Origin: an uncultured Opitutaceae bacterium
GTDB taxonomy: Bacteria > Verrucomicrobiota > Verrucomicrobiia > Opitutales > Opitutaceae
Assembly: GCA_937902925.1 (NCBI GenBank)
Contig: CALFNN010000103.1
Coordinates: 124,001 to 188,000 of the forward strand
Direction of reading: 5' to 3'
Length of the DNA stretch: 64,000 nt
Part shown: positions 25,618-34,801 of the stretch, in pieces
Layout: the number at the start of each line of letters is the position of its first letter
Position numbering within the stretch: position 1 is the stretch's first letter
The notes under the pieces: model-generated
Told to the model about the DNA's origin: nothing
What the model saw: only the letters and a program-made list of their open reading frames with translations
The model's database searches: none
Position numbers and translations under genes: made by a program

Positions 25618-26181
25618 ATGCCCGCTCCCCGCATCCTTGCCTTTTCCGGCAGCGCCCGCCGTGAATCGTTCAATCGGAAGTTTCTCGCGATCGCCGTCGC
25701 GGCGACGCGCGAGGCGGGCGGCGAGGTCACGCTGCTCGACCTCAACGAGTTTCCGCTCCCGCTCTATCACGGCGATCTCGAGGATGCCGGCGGCCTGCCG
25801 GCGAACGCCGCGAAACTGGTCGACCTCGTCGTCAAGCACGACGCGCTGCTCGTCGCGTCGCCGGAATACAACTCGATGATCACGCCGCTGCTGAAGAACA
25901 CCCTCGATTGGTGCACGCGCGGCGAGGACAATCCTTTCGTCGGCAAGGTCGCGGCGGTCATCTCGGCGTCGCCGGGAGCGCTCGGCGGCATCGGTTCGAT
26001 GCGGCTCGCGCAGCAGCTCCTGCTGAAGCTCGGCTGCCACGTGGTGCCGGGGCAGGCGATCCTGGCGCATGCGGGCGAGGCGTTCGACGAGGCGGGCGCG
26101 CTCAAGGACGCGCGGGCGGGCAAGACGGTGCGCGCGCTGGCGGCCCTGCTCGTCCGCACCGCGGAGAAACTGGCGAAGTGA
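25618..26181 (+). CDS. NADPH-dependent FMN reductase-type flavoprotein (187 aa)
   Basis: It has a flavodoxin-like fold. The phosphate-binding loop FSGSARRESFNRKF is near the N-terminus. SPEYNSMITPLLKNTLDW, the central signature of the FMN reductase / azoreductase-like family, follows, and SASPGALGG is a further FMN-contact loop. It is expected to reduce FMN, quinones or metals with NAD(P)H; the natural substrate is unknown. The start ATG 25618 follows the LMF1-like gene by 13 bp. Its TGA overlaps the GTG start of the next gene (GTGA), so at least these two are translationally coupled. Confidence 0.9.
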   Translation: MPAPRILAFSGSARRESFNRKFLAIAVAATREAGGEVTLLDLNEFPLPLYHGDLEDAGGLPANAAKLVDLVVKHDALLVASPEYNSMITPLLKNTLDWCTRGEDNPFVGKVAAVISASPGALGGIGSMRLAQQLLLKLGCHVVPGQAILAHAGEAFDEAGALKDARAGKTVRALAALLVRTAEKLAK

Positions 26182-27260
26182 ACACCCCCGCCTTCATCCC
26201 CGGACTCCTCGCCGCGCTCGTGCTGGCGTCGGCCGTCGGCCTGCGCGCCGCCGACTATCCCGCCCCGACGGGCCGCGACGTCATGCTCCAGAATTTCAAA
26301 TTCACCTCCGGCGAGTCGCTCCCGATGCTGACGATCCATTGCCGGACGCTCGGCGAGCCGCAACGCGACCCGCAGGGCGTCGTGCGCAACGCCGTCCTCA
26401 TCATGCACGGGACGACGGGCAGCGGGGCGCAGTTCATCCGGCCGGAGTTCGCCGGCGAACTCTTCGGCCCGGGCCAGCCGCTCGATGCCGCGAAATATTT
26501 CATCATCCTGCCCGACGACATCGGCCACGGCGATTCGGGCAAGCCGAGCGACGGACGGCACGCGAAGTTTCCGCGCTATGGTTACCTCGACATGGTCGAG
26601 GCCGAATACCGGCTGGTCACGCAGGGGCTCCACGTGAACCACCTCCGGCTCGTCATGGGGACGTCGATGGGCGGCATGCACACATGGCTGTGGGGCGAGC
26701 TTCATCCCGAGTTCATGGACACGCTGATGCCGCTGGCGAGCCTGCCGGTGCAGATCGCGGGGCGCAACCGGGTGTGGCGCCGCCTCGTGAGCGACGCGAT
26801 CCGTGGCGACCCCGCGTGGCGCGATGGCGACTATCAAGCCCAGCCGCCGGCGTTGCGCACCGCGGCGGAGATGTTGTGGCTGGTGGGGAGCAACCCGCTC
26901 CTCCGCCAGGCGGAGGCGCCGACGCTGGCCGGCGCCGATGCGACGATCGACGCCTACGTGGCGAACTACGTGAAAACCGCGGATGCGAACGACGTGCTCT
27001 ATGCGGTCGAAGCCTCCCGCGATTACGATCCGAGTCCCGGCCTCGAAAAGATCTCCGCCCCGCTCGTCGCGATCAATTCCGCCGACGACCTCATCAACCC
27101 GCCCGAACTCGGCATCCTCGAGCACGAGATCAAGCGGGTGCCGCATGGTCGCATGGTGATGGTCCCGCTCAGCCCGGACTCGCGCGGGCACGGTTCGCAC
27201 ACGATGGCGAAACTCTGGAAGGACGAGCTCATCGCCTTGCTCCGGGAACCGGAGCGCTGA
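26178..27260 (+). CDS. Secreted MetX-like alpha/beta hydrolase (360 aa)
   Basis: The start is GTG 26178, overlapping the previous stop. It has a signal peptide (PGLLAALVLASAVGLRAADYP). The alpha/beta-hydrolase fold carries nucleophile S163 in GTSMGGMHTW, an acid at D303/D304 in INSADDLINPPE, and His in RGHGSH (H338 or H341). Overall the sequence resembles homoserine O-acetyltransferase (MetX), with family-like segments GTTGSGAQF and DIGHGDSGKPSDG. A periplasmic location argues against Met biosynthesis and for an esterase or acyltransferase of unknown substrate. All triad residues appear intact. Confidence 0.85.
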   Translation: MNTPAFIPGLLAALVLASAVGLRAADYPAPTGRDVMLQNFKFTSGESLPMLTIHCRTLGEPQRDPQGVVRNAVLIMHGTTGSGAQFIRPEFAGELFGPGQPLDAAKYFIILPDDIGHGDSGKPSDGRHAKFPRYGYLDMVEAEYRLVTQGLHVNHLRLVMGTSMGGMHTWLWGELHPEFMDTLMPLASLPVQIAGRNRVWRRLVSDAIRGDPAWRDGDYQAQPPALRTAAEMLWLVGSNPLLRQAEAPTLAGADATIDAYVANYVKTADANDVLYAVEASRDYDPSPGLEKISAPLVAINSADDLINPPELGILEHEIKRVPHGRMVMVPLSPDSRGHGSHTMAKLWKDELIALLREPER

Positions 27261-27327
27261 GTCGGTTTCCATGCGGGGGCTTGCGGGCTTGCCCGGCTGC
27301 CCGCGGCGCGCCTAACTCCGCACCTTC

Positions 27328-28362
27328 ATGAAGAAAGCCCTCATCACCGGCATCACGGGTCAGGACGGCTCGTATCTCGCCGAGCTCCTGCTCGACAAGG
27401 GTTACGAGGTCCACGGCGTCATCCGCCGCGCCTCGACGTTCAACACGAGCCGGATCGACCACCTTTACCGCGACCCGCACGTCAACGGCGTCCGCCTTTT
27501 CCTGCACTACGGCGACCTCGCCGACTCCGTGCAGATGGTGAAGCTCCTCTACGCGCTCCAGCCCGACGAGATCTACAACCTCGGGGCGCAGTCGCACGTC
27601 CGCGTGTCGTTCGACATCCCGGAATACACCGGCGACGTCGACGGCCTCGGCGCGCAGCGCATCCTCGAGGCGATCCGCGAGGCGGGCCTCGTGAAAAAGT
27701 GCCGCTATTACCAGGCGTCGTCGTCGGAGATGTTCGGCAAGGTGCAGGCGGTGCCCCAGACGGAGACCACGCCGTTCTGGCCGCGCTCGCCCTACGGCTG
27801 CGCGAAGGTCTACGCCTACTGGCTGACCGTGAACTATCGCGAGAGCTACGCGCTCCATGCGTCGAACGGCATCCTCTTCAACCATGAGAGCCCGCGCCGC
27901 GGCGAGACGTTCGTCACGCGCAAGATCACCCGGGCCGCCACGCGCATCAAGGTCGGCCTGCAGGACTCGGTTTACCTCGGCAATATCGACGCGCGGCGCG
28001 ACTGGGGCTACGCGAAGGAATACGTCGAGATGATGTGGCTGATGCTCCAGCAGGACCAACCCGACGACTATGTCGTCGCGACGAACGAGACCCACAGCGT
28101 GAAGGAGTTTTGCGAGGAGACCTTCGGCCTGCTTGGGCTCGACTGGGAGAAATACGTGAAATACGACCAGCGCTACGAGCGACCCGCCGAGGTGGACCTG
28201 CTGATCGGCGATCCCGCCAAGGCGCGCAAGCAACTCGGCTGGGAACCGAAGGTGCGGTTCAAGGAACTCGTCAGGATCATGGTCGAGCACGATCTCGACC
28301 TCGCCAAGCGCGAGCTGCAGGTCAGCCAGCTGCCCGGCCCGTCGCGCGCACCGTTCGCATGA
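27328..28362 (+). CDS. gmd: GDP-mannose 4,6-dehydratase (344 aa)
   Basis: This SDR enzyme converts GDP-mannose to GDP-4-keto-6-deoxymannose, the first step to GDP-fucose. The Rossmann motif [16 protein letters not shown] lies at the N-terminus. [18 protein letters not shown] is diagnostic of Gmd. The active site includes SSSEMFGKV and Y-x3-K in [29 protein letters not shown] and the C-terminal [20 protein letters not shown] match the family. The length is normal. Its TGA overlaps the ATG of fcl (ATGA), so the two-step pathway is encoded as a coupled pair. Confidence 0.97.
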   Translation: MKKALITGITGQDGSYLAELLLDKGYEVHGVIRRASTFNTSRIDHLYRDPHVNGVRLFLHYGDLADSVQMVKLLYALQPDEIYNLGAQSHVRVSFDIPEYTGDVDGLGAQRILEAIREAGLVKKCRYYQASSSEMFGKVQAVPQTETTPFWPRSPYGCAKVYAYWLTVNYRESYALHASNGILFNHESPRRGETFVTRKITRAATRIKVGLQDSVYLGNIDARRDWGYAKEYVEMMWLMLQQDQPDDYVVATNETHSVKEFCEETFGLLGLDWEKYVKYDQRYERPAEVDLLIGDPAKARKQLGWEPKVRFKELVRIMVEHDLDLAKRELQVSQLPGPSRAPFA

Positions 28363-29294
28363 AGCTGTTCATCGCGGGACATCAGGGGATGGTCGGTTCC
28401 GCGCTCGTGCGGCGCTTCGCCCGCGAGCCCGGCGCCTCGCTGCTCCTTCGCACCCGCCAGGAACTGGACCTCACGCAGCAGTTCGCCGTCGACTCGTTCT
28501 TTGCGGCCGAAAAACCCGACGTTGCGATCGTCGCCGCCGCGAAGGTCGGCGGCATCCAGGCGAATGCCACCTACCCGGCCGACTTTCTGTTCGCCAACCT
28601 CGCGATTGCCGCGAACGCGATCCACGCGGCCTATCGGCACGGCGTGAAGCGGCTGCTCTTTCTGGGCAGTTCCTGCATCTACCCGAAGCACGCGCCGCAA
28701 CCCATGCCCGAGGATTGTCTCCTGACGGGTCCGCTCGAGCCGACGAACGAGGCCTACGCCATCGCCAAGATCGCCGGGCTCAAGCTCGCGCAATCCTACC
28801 GGAAGCAACACGGCGTGCTCTTCCATTCGGCGATGCCGACGAATCTTTACGGCCCCGGCGACAACTATCACCCGGAGAACTCGCACGTGCTGCCCGCGCT
28901 CATCCGCCGGTTTCACGAGGCGAAGGAGGCCGGCCGCGCCGAGGTCGTCGCGTGGGGCACCGGCACGCCGCGGCGTGAATTCCTGCATGTCGACGACCTG
29001 GCCGACGCGTGCGCCTTTCTGCTCCGCCTCGCCAATCCGCCCGACTGGATCAACGTCGGCACCGGCAGCGACGTCACCATCAAGGAACTGACCGAAACGG
29101 TGGCGGCCGTGACCGGGTTCACGGGCCGGATTGCGTGGGACGCGACGAAACCCGACGGCACGCCGCGCAAGCTGCTGGACGTCTCGCGGCTGGCGACGCT
29201 CGGCTGGCGCGCCCGCACCGGCCTCCGCGACGGCATCGGGCAAACCTACGCGAGTTTTCTCGCCGAAAAAGTGGCGGGCGGTCTCCGGGGTTGA
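28359..29294 (+). CDS. fcl: GDP-L-fucose synthase (311 aa)
   Basis: This is the epimerase-reductase that completes GDP-L-fucose formation from the Gmd product. The start is ATG 28359 ([20 protein letters not shown]). The nucleotide-binding motif is [10 protein letters not shown]. The catalytic region has [16 protein letters not shown] and Y-x3-K in [34 protein letters not shown] is a strong family signature. It overlaps gmd by 4 bp. No glycosyltransferases or O-antigen genes are adjacent, so fucose is probably used by a cluster elsewhere. Confidence 0.97.
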   Translation: MKLFIAGHQGMVGSALVRRFAREPGASLLLRTRQELDLTQQFAVDSFFAAEKPDVAIVAAAKVGGIQANATYPADFLFANLAIAANAIHAAYRHGVKRLLFLGSSCIYPKHAPQPMPEDCLLTGPLEPTNEAYAIAKIAGLKLAQSYRKQHGVLFHSAMPTNLYGPGDNYHPENSHVLPALIRRFHEAKEAGRAEVVAWGTGTPRREFLHVDDLADACAFLLRLANPPDWINVGTGSDVTIKELTETVAAVTGFTGRIAWDATKPDGTPRKLLDVSRLATLGWRARTGLRDGIGQTYASFLAEKVAGGLRG

Positions 29295-29359
29295 GCCATC
29301 GGCCGGCGGGCGGGTAAAGCTCAAGTTGCGCCCGATTGTGCCGTTGATTGCGGATAAAT

Positions 29360-32074
29360 ATGTCCGCTGCCTCGGCCAGCACTGCACGGGAACCGCACCG
29401 CGGCGCCCCGGGATCCTCTTTCATCGATCGGGCGAACGCGGAGCTTTTGCCGGCGACCGACATTCTCTGGCGCGACGTCTATCACGTTGTCGCACCGCTG
29501 AACGAGGATGGCGCCGTCCGCTGGTGGCGCGCCTTCCGCACCGACACCGCCGAGGAGGTGGTGTTGCGGGTTGCGCCCGGCGCGGAAAACGCGGCGCAGG
29601 TCGAGGCTTGGAAGCGGCTCGCCGCCATCGAGCTGTCCCATCTGCAAAAAGGGCGGGAGTTGCACTTTGCCTCCGGCTGTTCGATCCAGGTCTGCGATCC
29701 GATCAAGGGAACGCCGTTGGACGCGTGGCGGGCGGCGCGCCCGTCGGTCGACGTGGCGGCCATCGAGGCGATCGTGGGGCAGCTATCCGAGGCGCTTGGC
29801 GTGCTGCAGGCCAGCGGGCTCGTGCACCTCGGCCTGCGTCCGGGAAGCATTTTTGTGCGCGAGGAAAAGGGTGCGTTGCACGTCACGCTCGGCGGGTTGG
29901 AGACCGTCTCCCTGTTCGAATCCGACCGGCCCCTCCTCATGCCGGCGGACCCGTTTTATGCGCCGCCGGAGGCGGCGACGCTCGAAGAGCACGAGGCCGG
30001 TCCGGCGCTGTGCGCCTGGGACTGGTGGTCGCTGGGGCGGGTCGTGCAGGAAACGATTCTCGGGCATCACGTGGCCGACCTCCTGCCCGATTCCGATGCC
30101 TCGCAGTCGGCGCCGGTGCGCCTGGTCCGGGCCGGGTTGTTGTTGCTGGAGCACGATGCGACGGGAGTTCGCGCCGGCGCCGTCGAGCTGATGACCGGGC
30201 TCGAGCCGCGTCTCGACCTGCTTTTGCGCGGATTGCTCGCGAGTGCGCCGGAGGCCCGCTGGGCCGTCGAGTTCGTCGACCGCTGGCTCCGGCGGAAGTC
30301 CGTGAAGGAACTTTACCAGACGCCGCGCACCGATTCCAAATTTCGCTGGCGCGGCCGGCTCCACACCGTGGCGGAGGCCGCGAAGGCATTGCGCACCGCC
30401 GAACTCTGGGAGGAGGCGGCGGCCCAGGTTCTCGATTCCGGGGCTTCCGGGACGCTCGCCCACTTCATTGCGCGGTCGCCGGAACAGGAGCAGGCGCGCC
30501 AGTCGCTGGATGAGGTCCTCAGACTCGCCGAGACCGAGCCGCTGAAATCGCTGCCGGCATCCGTGTCGCGCGACCTCGGGCTCGCACTGGCGCTGCTGAA
30601 GCTCGCCGGGGGCCAGTTGACCTGGCGCGGTCGCCGGCTCGACGGCGGCAGCCTGCAGACGCTCCTGGCGGAGGCGGCCACCGACGCCGACCGGTTTGCG
30701 TTCGTGCGGGCGCTCACGCACCGGACAATCACGGCGCAGGTCGATCGCAACGACTTCGAGGCCGGGCGCTCGCTCGCTGCGATCGGCCGCGTCGCCGCCG
30801 CCGCCGAGGCGATCATCCAGCGCCAGGGCTGGCCCGCCGCCGCGGACGATGAGCCGGGCGAAAAAATATTCCGGCTGGCCCTCGCGCCGGACGCGGACCT
30901 GCAGGCCGCCCGCGAACGATTGCAGCGTGATTTTGCCAGCTCGGACCTGCCGGCGGTCGACAAGTTTTTCCAGGCCGCCCAGCCTGCGCGGGCCGAACTC
31001 GTGGTCCTGGCCTGGGTCGAGCCGAGGGCGGCGCAGTCGGGCCTCGTCACCCACGCCGAGTCGCAAGCGAGGCGGTTGCGGGATTTGCAGGCGCGCGGCG
31101 GACAGGTGGTCGCGGCCCTTTTCTGGTGCCGGCTCGATCGCGCGTTGTCCGCGGGACCGGCGGTCTTTGGCCGCGTGTGGGTTTTCGCGGCGGTCTGGAG
31201 CACGGTCTTCCTCCTCGTTGCCGGGTGCTGGCCGGGCCGGGAGGGACTCATGCTGGCGCTCATTCCAGTCGCGCTGGCGGTTGTCGCGCGGGTCACCGCT
31301 GCGTTGGGGCTGGCGGGAATGGTGCGCCGCCTGGTGCCCGCCGCCGCCGCGTGGAAGCCGGGCGACGGCGCGACGCGCTGCCGGGCCGAGATGCAGGCCG
31401 TCGCGAACGGCCTCGAACCCGCCGCGCTGGAACCGGCGCTCGGGGAAATCAACGTTGAGATCGGGAAACTCGCGCTCATCAACCCGCCGCCCGCCCCCGT
31501 GGCCGGGCCGCCGGGTTTTGGCGGGTTGCGCGGCGTGGCGCTGGCCGGCTGGATTCTGGCGGGCGCAGTCCTGGTGCTCTGCGCCTGGCGCGCGAAATCC
31601 CACCCGCCGTCCTGGAGCGCGGTCCGGATGGCGTGGAGTCCGGCTTCGTCCGTGGCGCCGGCCGGCACCGACGCCGGGGCGAATGCCGCGCCGGTGGCCG
31701 CCGCGGCAGCGGGCGATGCCAGCCCCGCCGGGGGAAGGTCCGGGATGTCGGCTGGCGCGATCAAGATTTCCTGGCCGTTCCGGGCGGGCTTCGATACCCG
31801 GATATTCGAGGTGGTGCGGTTGGCGGAGGCCACGAGCGCGCAAAAATCCTACGCGACGAAACGCGGCCGCGAGATCACCGCACCCTACCGTGCCGAAACC
31901 ATCAAGACGCCGATCGTGCTGGCCGTTCCGGCCGATGGGGCGGTGGCGGTCATGGTTTACGACGGCGAACGCGGCGAGCTCGCCGATTCGCGGGTCCGGT
32001 TTCTCTCGTTGCTGCCGTCGAACCGTTCGTGGATCGAGGTCGGCGACCGCCGGGGAATCTTCCTCGGTGATTGA
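29360..32074 (+). CDS. Membrane-anchored protein-kinase-like protein lacking catalytic residues (904 aa)
   Basis: Residues ~35-320 follow a Ser/Thr kinase fold, but the key positions are lost. The ATP-binding Lys position reads VVLR (R70). The catalytic loop reads HLGLRPGSIFV, so the HRD Asp is G158. The metal-binding DFG reads LGGL (177-180). The structural motifs persist: APPEAA (activation-segment end) and DWWSLGRVV (helix F). This is therefore a pseudokinase. About 280 residues of helical sequence follow, two adjacent membrane helices at ~605-652 and one at ~725-745. A C-terminal ~115-residue extracytoplasmic domain begins around KISWPFRAGFDTRIFEVV. The start is ATG 29360 (TTG 29348 possible). 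Function unknown. Confidence 0.7.
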   Translation: MSAASASTAREPHRGAPGSSFIDRANAELLPATDILWRDVYHVVAPLNEDGAVRWWRAFRTDTAEEVVLRVAPGAENAAQVEAWKRLAAIELSHLQKGRELHFASGCSIQVCDPIKGTPLDAWRAARPSVDVAAIEAIVGQLSEALGVLQASGLVHLGLRPGSIFVREEKGALHVTLGGLETVSLFESDRPLLMPADPFYAPPEAATLEEHEAGPALCAWDWWSLGRVVQETILGHHVADLLPDSDASQSAPVRLVRAGLLLLEHDATGVRAGAVELMTGLEPRLDLLLRGLLASAPEARWAVEFVDRWLRRKSVKELYQTPRTDSKFRWRGRLHTVAEAAKALRTAELWEEAAAQVLDSGASGTLAHFIARSPEQEQARQSLDEVLRLAETEPLKSLPASVSRDLGLALALLKLAGGQLTWRGRRLDGGSLQTLLAEAATDADRFAFVRALTHRTITAQVDRNDFEAGRSLAAIGRVAAAAEAIIQRQGWPAAADDEPGEKIFRLALAPDADLQAARERLQRDFASSDLPAVDKFFQAAQPARAELVVLAWVEPRAAQSGLVTHAESQARRLRDLQARGGQVVAALFWCRLDRALSAGPAVFGRVWVFAAVWSTVFLLVAGCWPGREGLMLALIPVALAVVARVTAALGLAGMVRRLVPAAAAWKPGDGATRCRAEMQAVANGLEPAALEPALGEINVEIGKLALINPPPAPVAGPPGFGGLRGVALAGWILAGAVLVLCAWRAKSHPPSWSAVRMAWSPASSVAPAGTDAGANAAPVAAAAAGDASPAGGRSGMSAGAIKISWPFRAGFDTRIFEVVRLAEATSAQKSYATKRGREITAPYRAETIKTPIVLAVPADGAVAVMVYDGERGELADSRVRFLSLLPSNRSWIEVGDRRGIFLGD

Positions 32075-32142
32075 GGCGGGCGGCGCGGGTCGTGATTTGC
32101 CCTTGCGCCGGGGCCGCGTCTTTGCGGCGATGGACGTTCATC

Positions 32143-33286
32143 ATGATCGCACCCGAGACCTTCAATCACATCGAGAACATCAAGAAGCGCGCCGGCCACT
32201 TGTGGAGGTTTCTTTGACTGCGAACAAAAACAGCGCGAGATCGAGGCGATGGAGGCCGAGATGGGCGCGCCGACCTTTTGGGATAACTCCGAGCGGGCAC
32301 AGAAACACATCGCGAAGCTCAACGGCCTGAAGAAGGCGGTCCTGCCGGTCGTCGCTTTTCAGAAGAAGGTCGACGATGTCGGCGTGATGGTCGAGCTCGT
32401 CGAGTCCGCCTCGGATGCCGAGCGCGAAAGCTACGCGAAGGAACTCGACCAGCAGGTCGCGGCCATGGTGGCGGAGCTGGACGTGCTGGAGATCGCGTCA
32501 TTTCTCACCGGGCAGTTCGACAAGAACAACGCCATCCTCTCGATCCAGTCCGGCGCCGGCGGCACCGAGTCGAACGACTGGGCCGACATGCTGTTCCGCA
32601 TGTATAACCGCTGGGCGGAGCGCCGCGGCTACACCGTCGAGGTGCAGGACGTCCAGGTCGGCGACCAGGCGGGGATCACCAAGGCGACGCTGCTGCTCAA
32701 GGGCGAGAACGCCTATGGCTACGCCAAGGCCGAGCGCGGCGTCCACCGGCTCGTCCGCATCAGCCCGTTCGACGCGAACAAGCGCCGGCACACCTCGTTC
32801 TGCGCGGTCGACGTCATCGCCGAGATCAACGAGGACATCGCGATCGAGATTCCCGAGGCCGAGATCCGGGTCGACGTCTACCGCTCGTCGGGCAAGGGCG
32901 GCCAGGGCGTGAACACCACCGATTCCGCCGTCCGGCTGACGCATATTCCCTCGGGCATCGTCGTCGTCTGCCAGAACGAGCGCTCGCAGATCAAGAACCG
33001 CGCCGCGGCGCTGAACGTCCTCAAGGCGCGCCTCTACGAAAAGAAACTCGACGAGCAGCGCAGCGAGATGGAGCGGTTCTACGGCGAGAAGGGCGAGATC
33101 GGGTGGGGGAGCCAGATTCGGAGCTACGTGCTGCAACCCTACCAGATGGTGAAGGACCTTCGCACCGGCATCAGCACCAGCGACACGCAGGGCGTCCTCG
33201 ACGGCGACCTCGACCGCTTTGTCAATGCCTGGCTCCGCGCCGGCTCCCCGCGGCACCGGAACAAAGAGATCCAGATGGAAGAATGA
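32143..33286 (+). CDS. prfB: Peptide chain release factor 2, with programmed +1 frameshift (380 aa)
   Basis: RF2 terminates translation at UGA and UAA. Frame 1 runs from ATG 32143 for 24 codons ([20 protein letters not shown], then WRFL) to an in-frame TGA at 32215-32217. Slipping +1 by skipping T32215 continues as [17 protein letters not shown] to the TGA ending at 33286. The codon-recognition motif SPF is at ~207-209 ([15 protein letters not shown]). The catalytic GGQ is at ~252-254 ([20 protein letters not shown]). The length equals the family after the shift (E. coli 365 aa). Read-through depends on RF2 level, which autoregulates the gene. Confidence 0.97.
32203..32218 (+). promoter_or_regulatory. 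prfB: prfB +1 frameshift site
   Basis: The sequence TGG AGG TTT CTT TGA C has all the known parts. An internal Shine-Dalgarno-like GGAGG (32204-32208) ends three bases before the slippery CTT (32212-32214), the stop is TGA (32215-32217), and the next base is C, which weakens termination. It matches the E. coli RF2 arrangement (CTT TGA C with an SD just upstream). Confidence 0.95.
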
Positions 33287-33361
33287 ATTCGGGCGTCATG
33301 AATCCGTGAAACGGCCCCTCCTGCTTTGCTCTTCCTGGATTCCTGGTCTCTGAATTAGCCC

Positions 33362-34801
33362 ATGTCTTCCGGCTTGTCTCACGAACAAATCCACGCCGCG
33401 CTGCGCGCGCAGCCGCTGTTCGAGGACAAGACGTGGCAGCTCTCGCCCGACGCGTGGCCGCTGACGCCGGAGCAGGTCGCGCAACTCGAGGCGATCGGGA
33501 CGGCCTGTCTCGAGTTTCACCAGGCCCTCGAGACGCTTTACCTGCGCTCCGCCGCGGGGAAAAACCTCCTGCGCAACAAGCCGCTCGTCACCCCGTGGGT
33601 CGCCGACTACCTCGACCGCGGCAAGCCTGCGGCGCTCAGCGCGCACGCGCGCGACCCGCGAAACCGCGGCGCGTTTCCGCCCGTCCTCCGGCCCGACCTG
33701 CTCCTGACCGACGAGGGCTTCGTGCTCACCGAGCTCGACTCCGTGCCCGGCGGCATCGGCCTGACCGCGTTTCTCAACCGGCTCTACGGCGGCGACGGCG
33801 GTGCCGGCGTGCTGGGTCACGGCGACGCCATGATCGCGAGTTTCCACGCGGCGCTGGCGGGGTTGCGCCCGGCCGTGCGCAACCCGCTCATCGCGCTCGT
33901 CGTGAGCGATGAGGCCGCCACCTACCGGCCCGAAATGCAGTGGCTGGCGCAGCAACTCCAGTTGCAGGGCAAGCGCGTCTTCTGCCTGAAGCCCGAGGAT
34001 ATCTTTCCCCTCGAGAGCTCGCTGTTCTTCGATGCCGAGGGCAACCCGGAGAAGATCGACGTCATCTATCGCTTTTTCGAGCTGTTCGACCTCGCGAACA
34101 TCCGCACCGAGAAATTCTTCTTCGAGGCGTGGGCGGCGGGTGAGGTCGCGATCGCGCCGCCGATGCGGCCGTTTCAGGAGGAGAAGCTCACGCTCGCGCT
34201 CTTCCATCACCACCTGTTGCAGGACTACTGGGCCGAGGCGCTGGGCGGGCGGACGTTGAAGCTCCTCCGCGCGCTCATCCCGCCGTCGTGGATCATCGAC
34301 CCCGCGCCGCTGCCGCCCGGGGCCGTGCTCGACGGGCCGCGGGTCGGCGGCCGGGCGCTCAACGACTGGCGCGACCTCGCCGGGGCGTCGCAGAAGGAAC
34401 GCGACCTCATCCTCAAGATCAGCGGTTATCACGAGACGGCGTGGGGCGCGCGGAGCGTCGTGCTGGGCAGCGATTGTTCGCGCGAGGAGTGGCAGCAGGG
34501 TGTCGAGCACGCGATCAAGCTGGCGCCCGAAAACCTCCACCTTCTCCAAGTCTACAAGAAACCCCGCCGGATCGAACACCGCCTCTACGAGCCGCCCGTC
34601 GTTGCCGGTGGTCCGGCGGTCGCCGTCGCCAAGGCGGGCCGCCTGCGCCTCTGCCCCTATTACTTCCTGATCGACGGTCAGGCCCGGCTTTCCGGCGCGC
34701 TGGCGACGTTCTGCCCGCCTGACAAAAAGATCATCCACGGGATGCAAGATGCCGCCTTGCTCCCGTGTAGGGTTTTGTCCTTAAACGAACCTCGTGCGTA
34801 A
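33362..34801 (+). CDS. ATP-grasp-like protein of unknown function (479 aa)
   Basis: The start is ATG 33362. No signal peptide or membrane helix is visible. Two segments recall ATP-grasp ligases. RPDLLLTDEGFVLTELDSVP, followed by GGIGLTAFL, resembles the acidic substrate/Mg loop. LILKISGYHETAWGARSVVL, followed by GSDCSREEW, resembles the ATP-binding Lys strand of glutathionylspermidine-synthase-like or circularly permuted ATP-grasp proteins. The resemblance is by eye and not proof. The substrate is unknown. The gene lies 75 bp after prfB, and its 3' end overlaps the GTG start of the large Sel1/LysM gene by 8 bp, so the two are probably expressed together. Confidence 0.6.
   Translation: MSSGLSHEQIHAALRAQPLFEDKTWQLSPDAWPLTPEQVAQLEAIGTACLEFHQALETLYLRSAAGKNLLRNKPLVTPWVADYLDRGKPAALSAHARDPRNRGAFPPVLRPDLLLTDEGFVLTELDSVPGGIGLTAFLNRLYGGDGGAGVLGHGDAMIASFHAALAGLRPAVRNPLIALVVSDEAATYRPEMQWLAQQLQLQGKRVFCLKPEDIFPLESSLFFDAEGNPEKIDVIYRFFELFDLANIRTEKFFFEAWAAGEVAIAPPMRPFQEEKLTLALFHHHLLQDYWAEALGGRTLKLLRALIPPSWIIDPAPLPPGAVLDGPRVGGRALNDWRDLAGASQKERDLILKISGYHETAWGARSVVLGSDCSREEWQQGVEHAIKLAPENLHLLQVYKKPRRIEHRLYEPPVVAGGPAVAVAKAGRLRLCPYYFLIDGQARLSGALATFCPPDKKIIHGMQDAALLPCRVLSLNEPRA

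Noticed and set aside
32143-32217. Frameshift mutation or pseudogene in prfB
   Set aside because: The internal TGA is the programmed +1 site with SD-like GGAGG and CTT TGA C. The rest of RF2 is intact.
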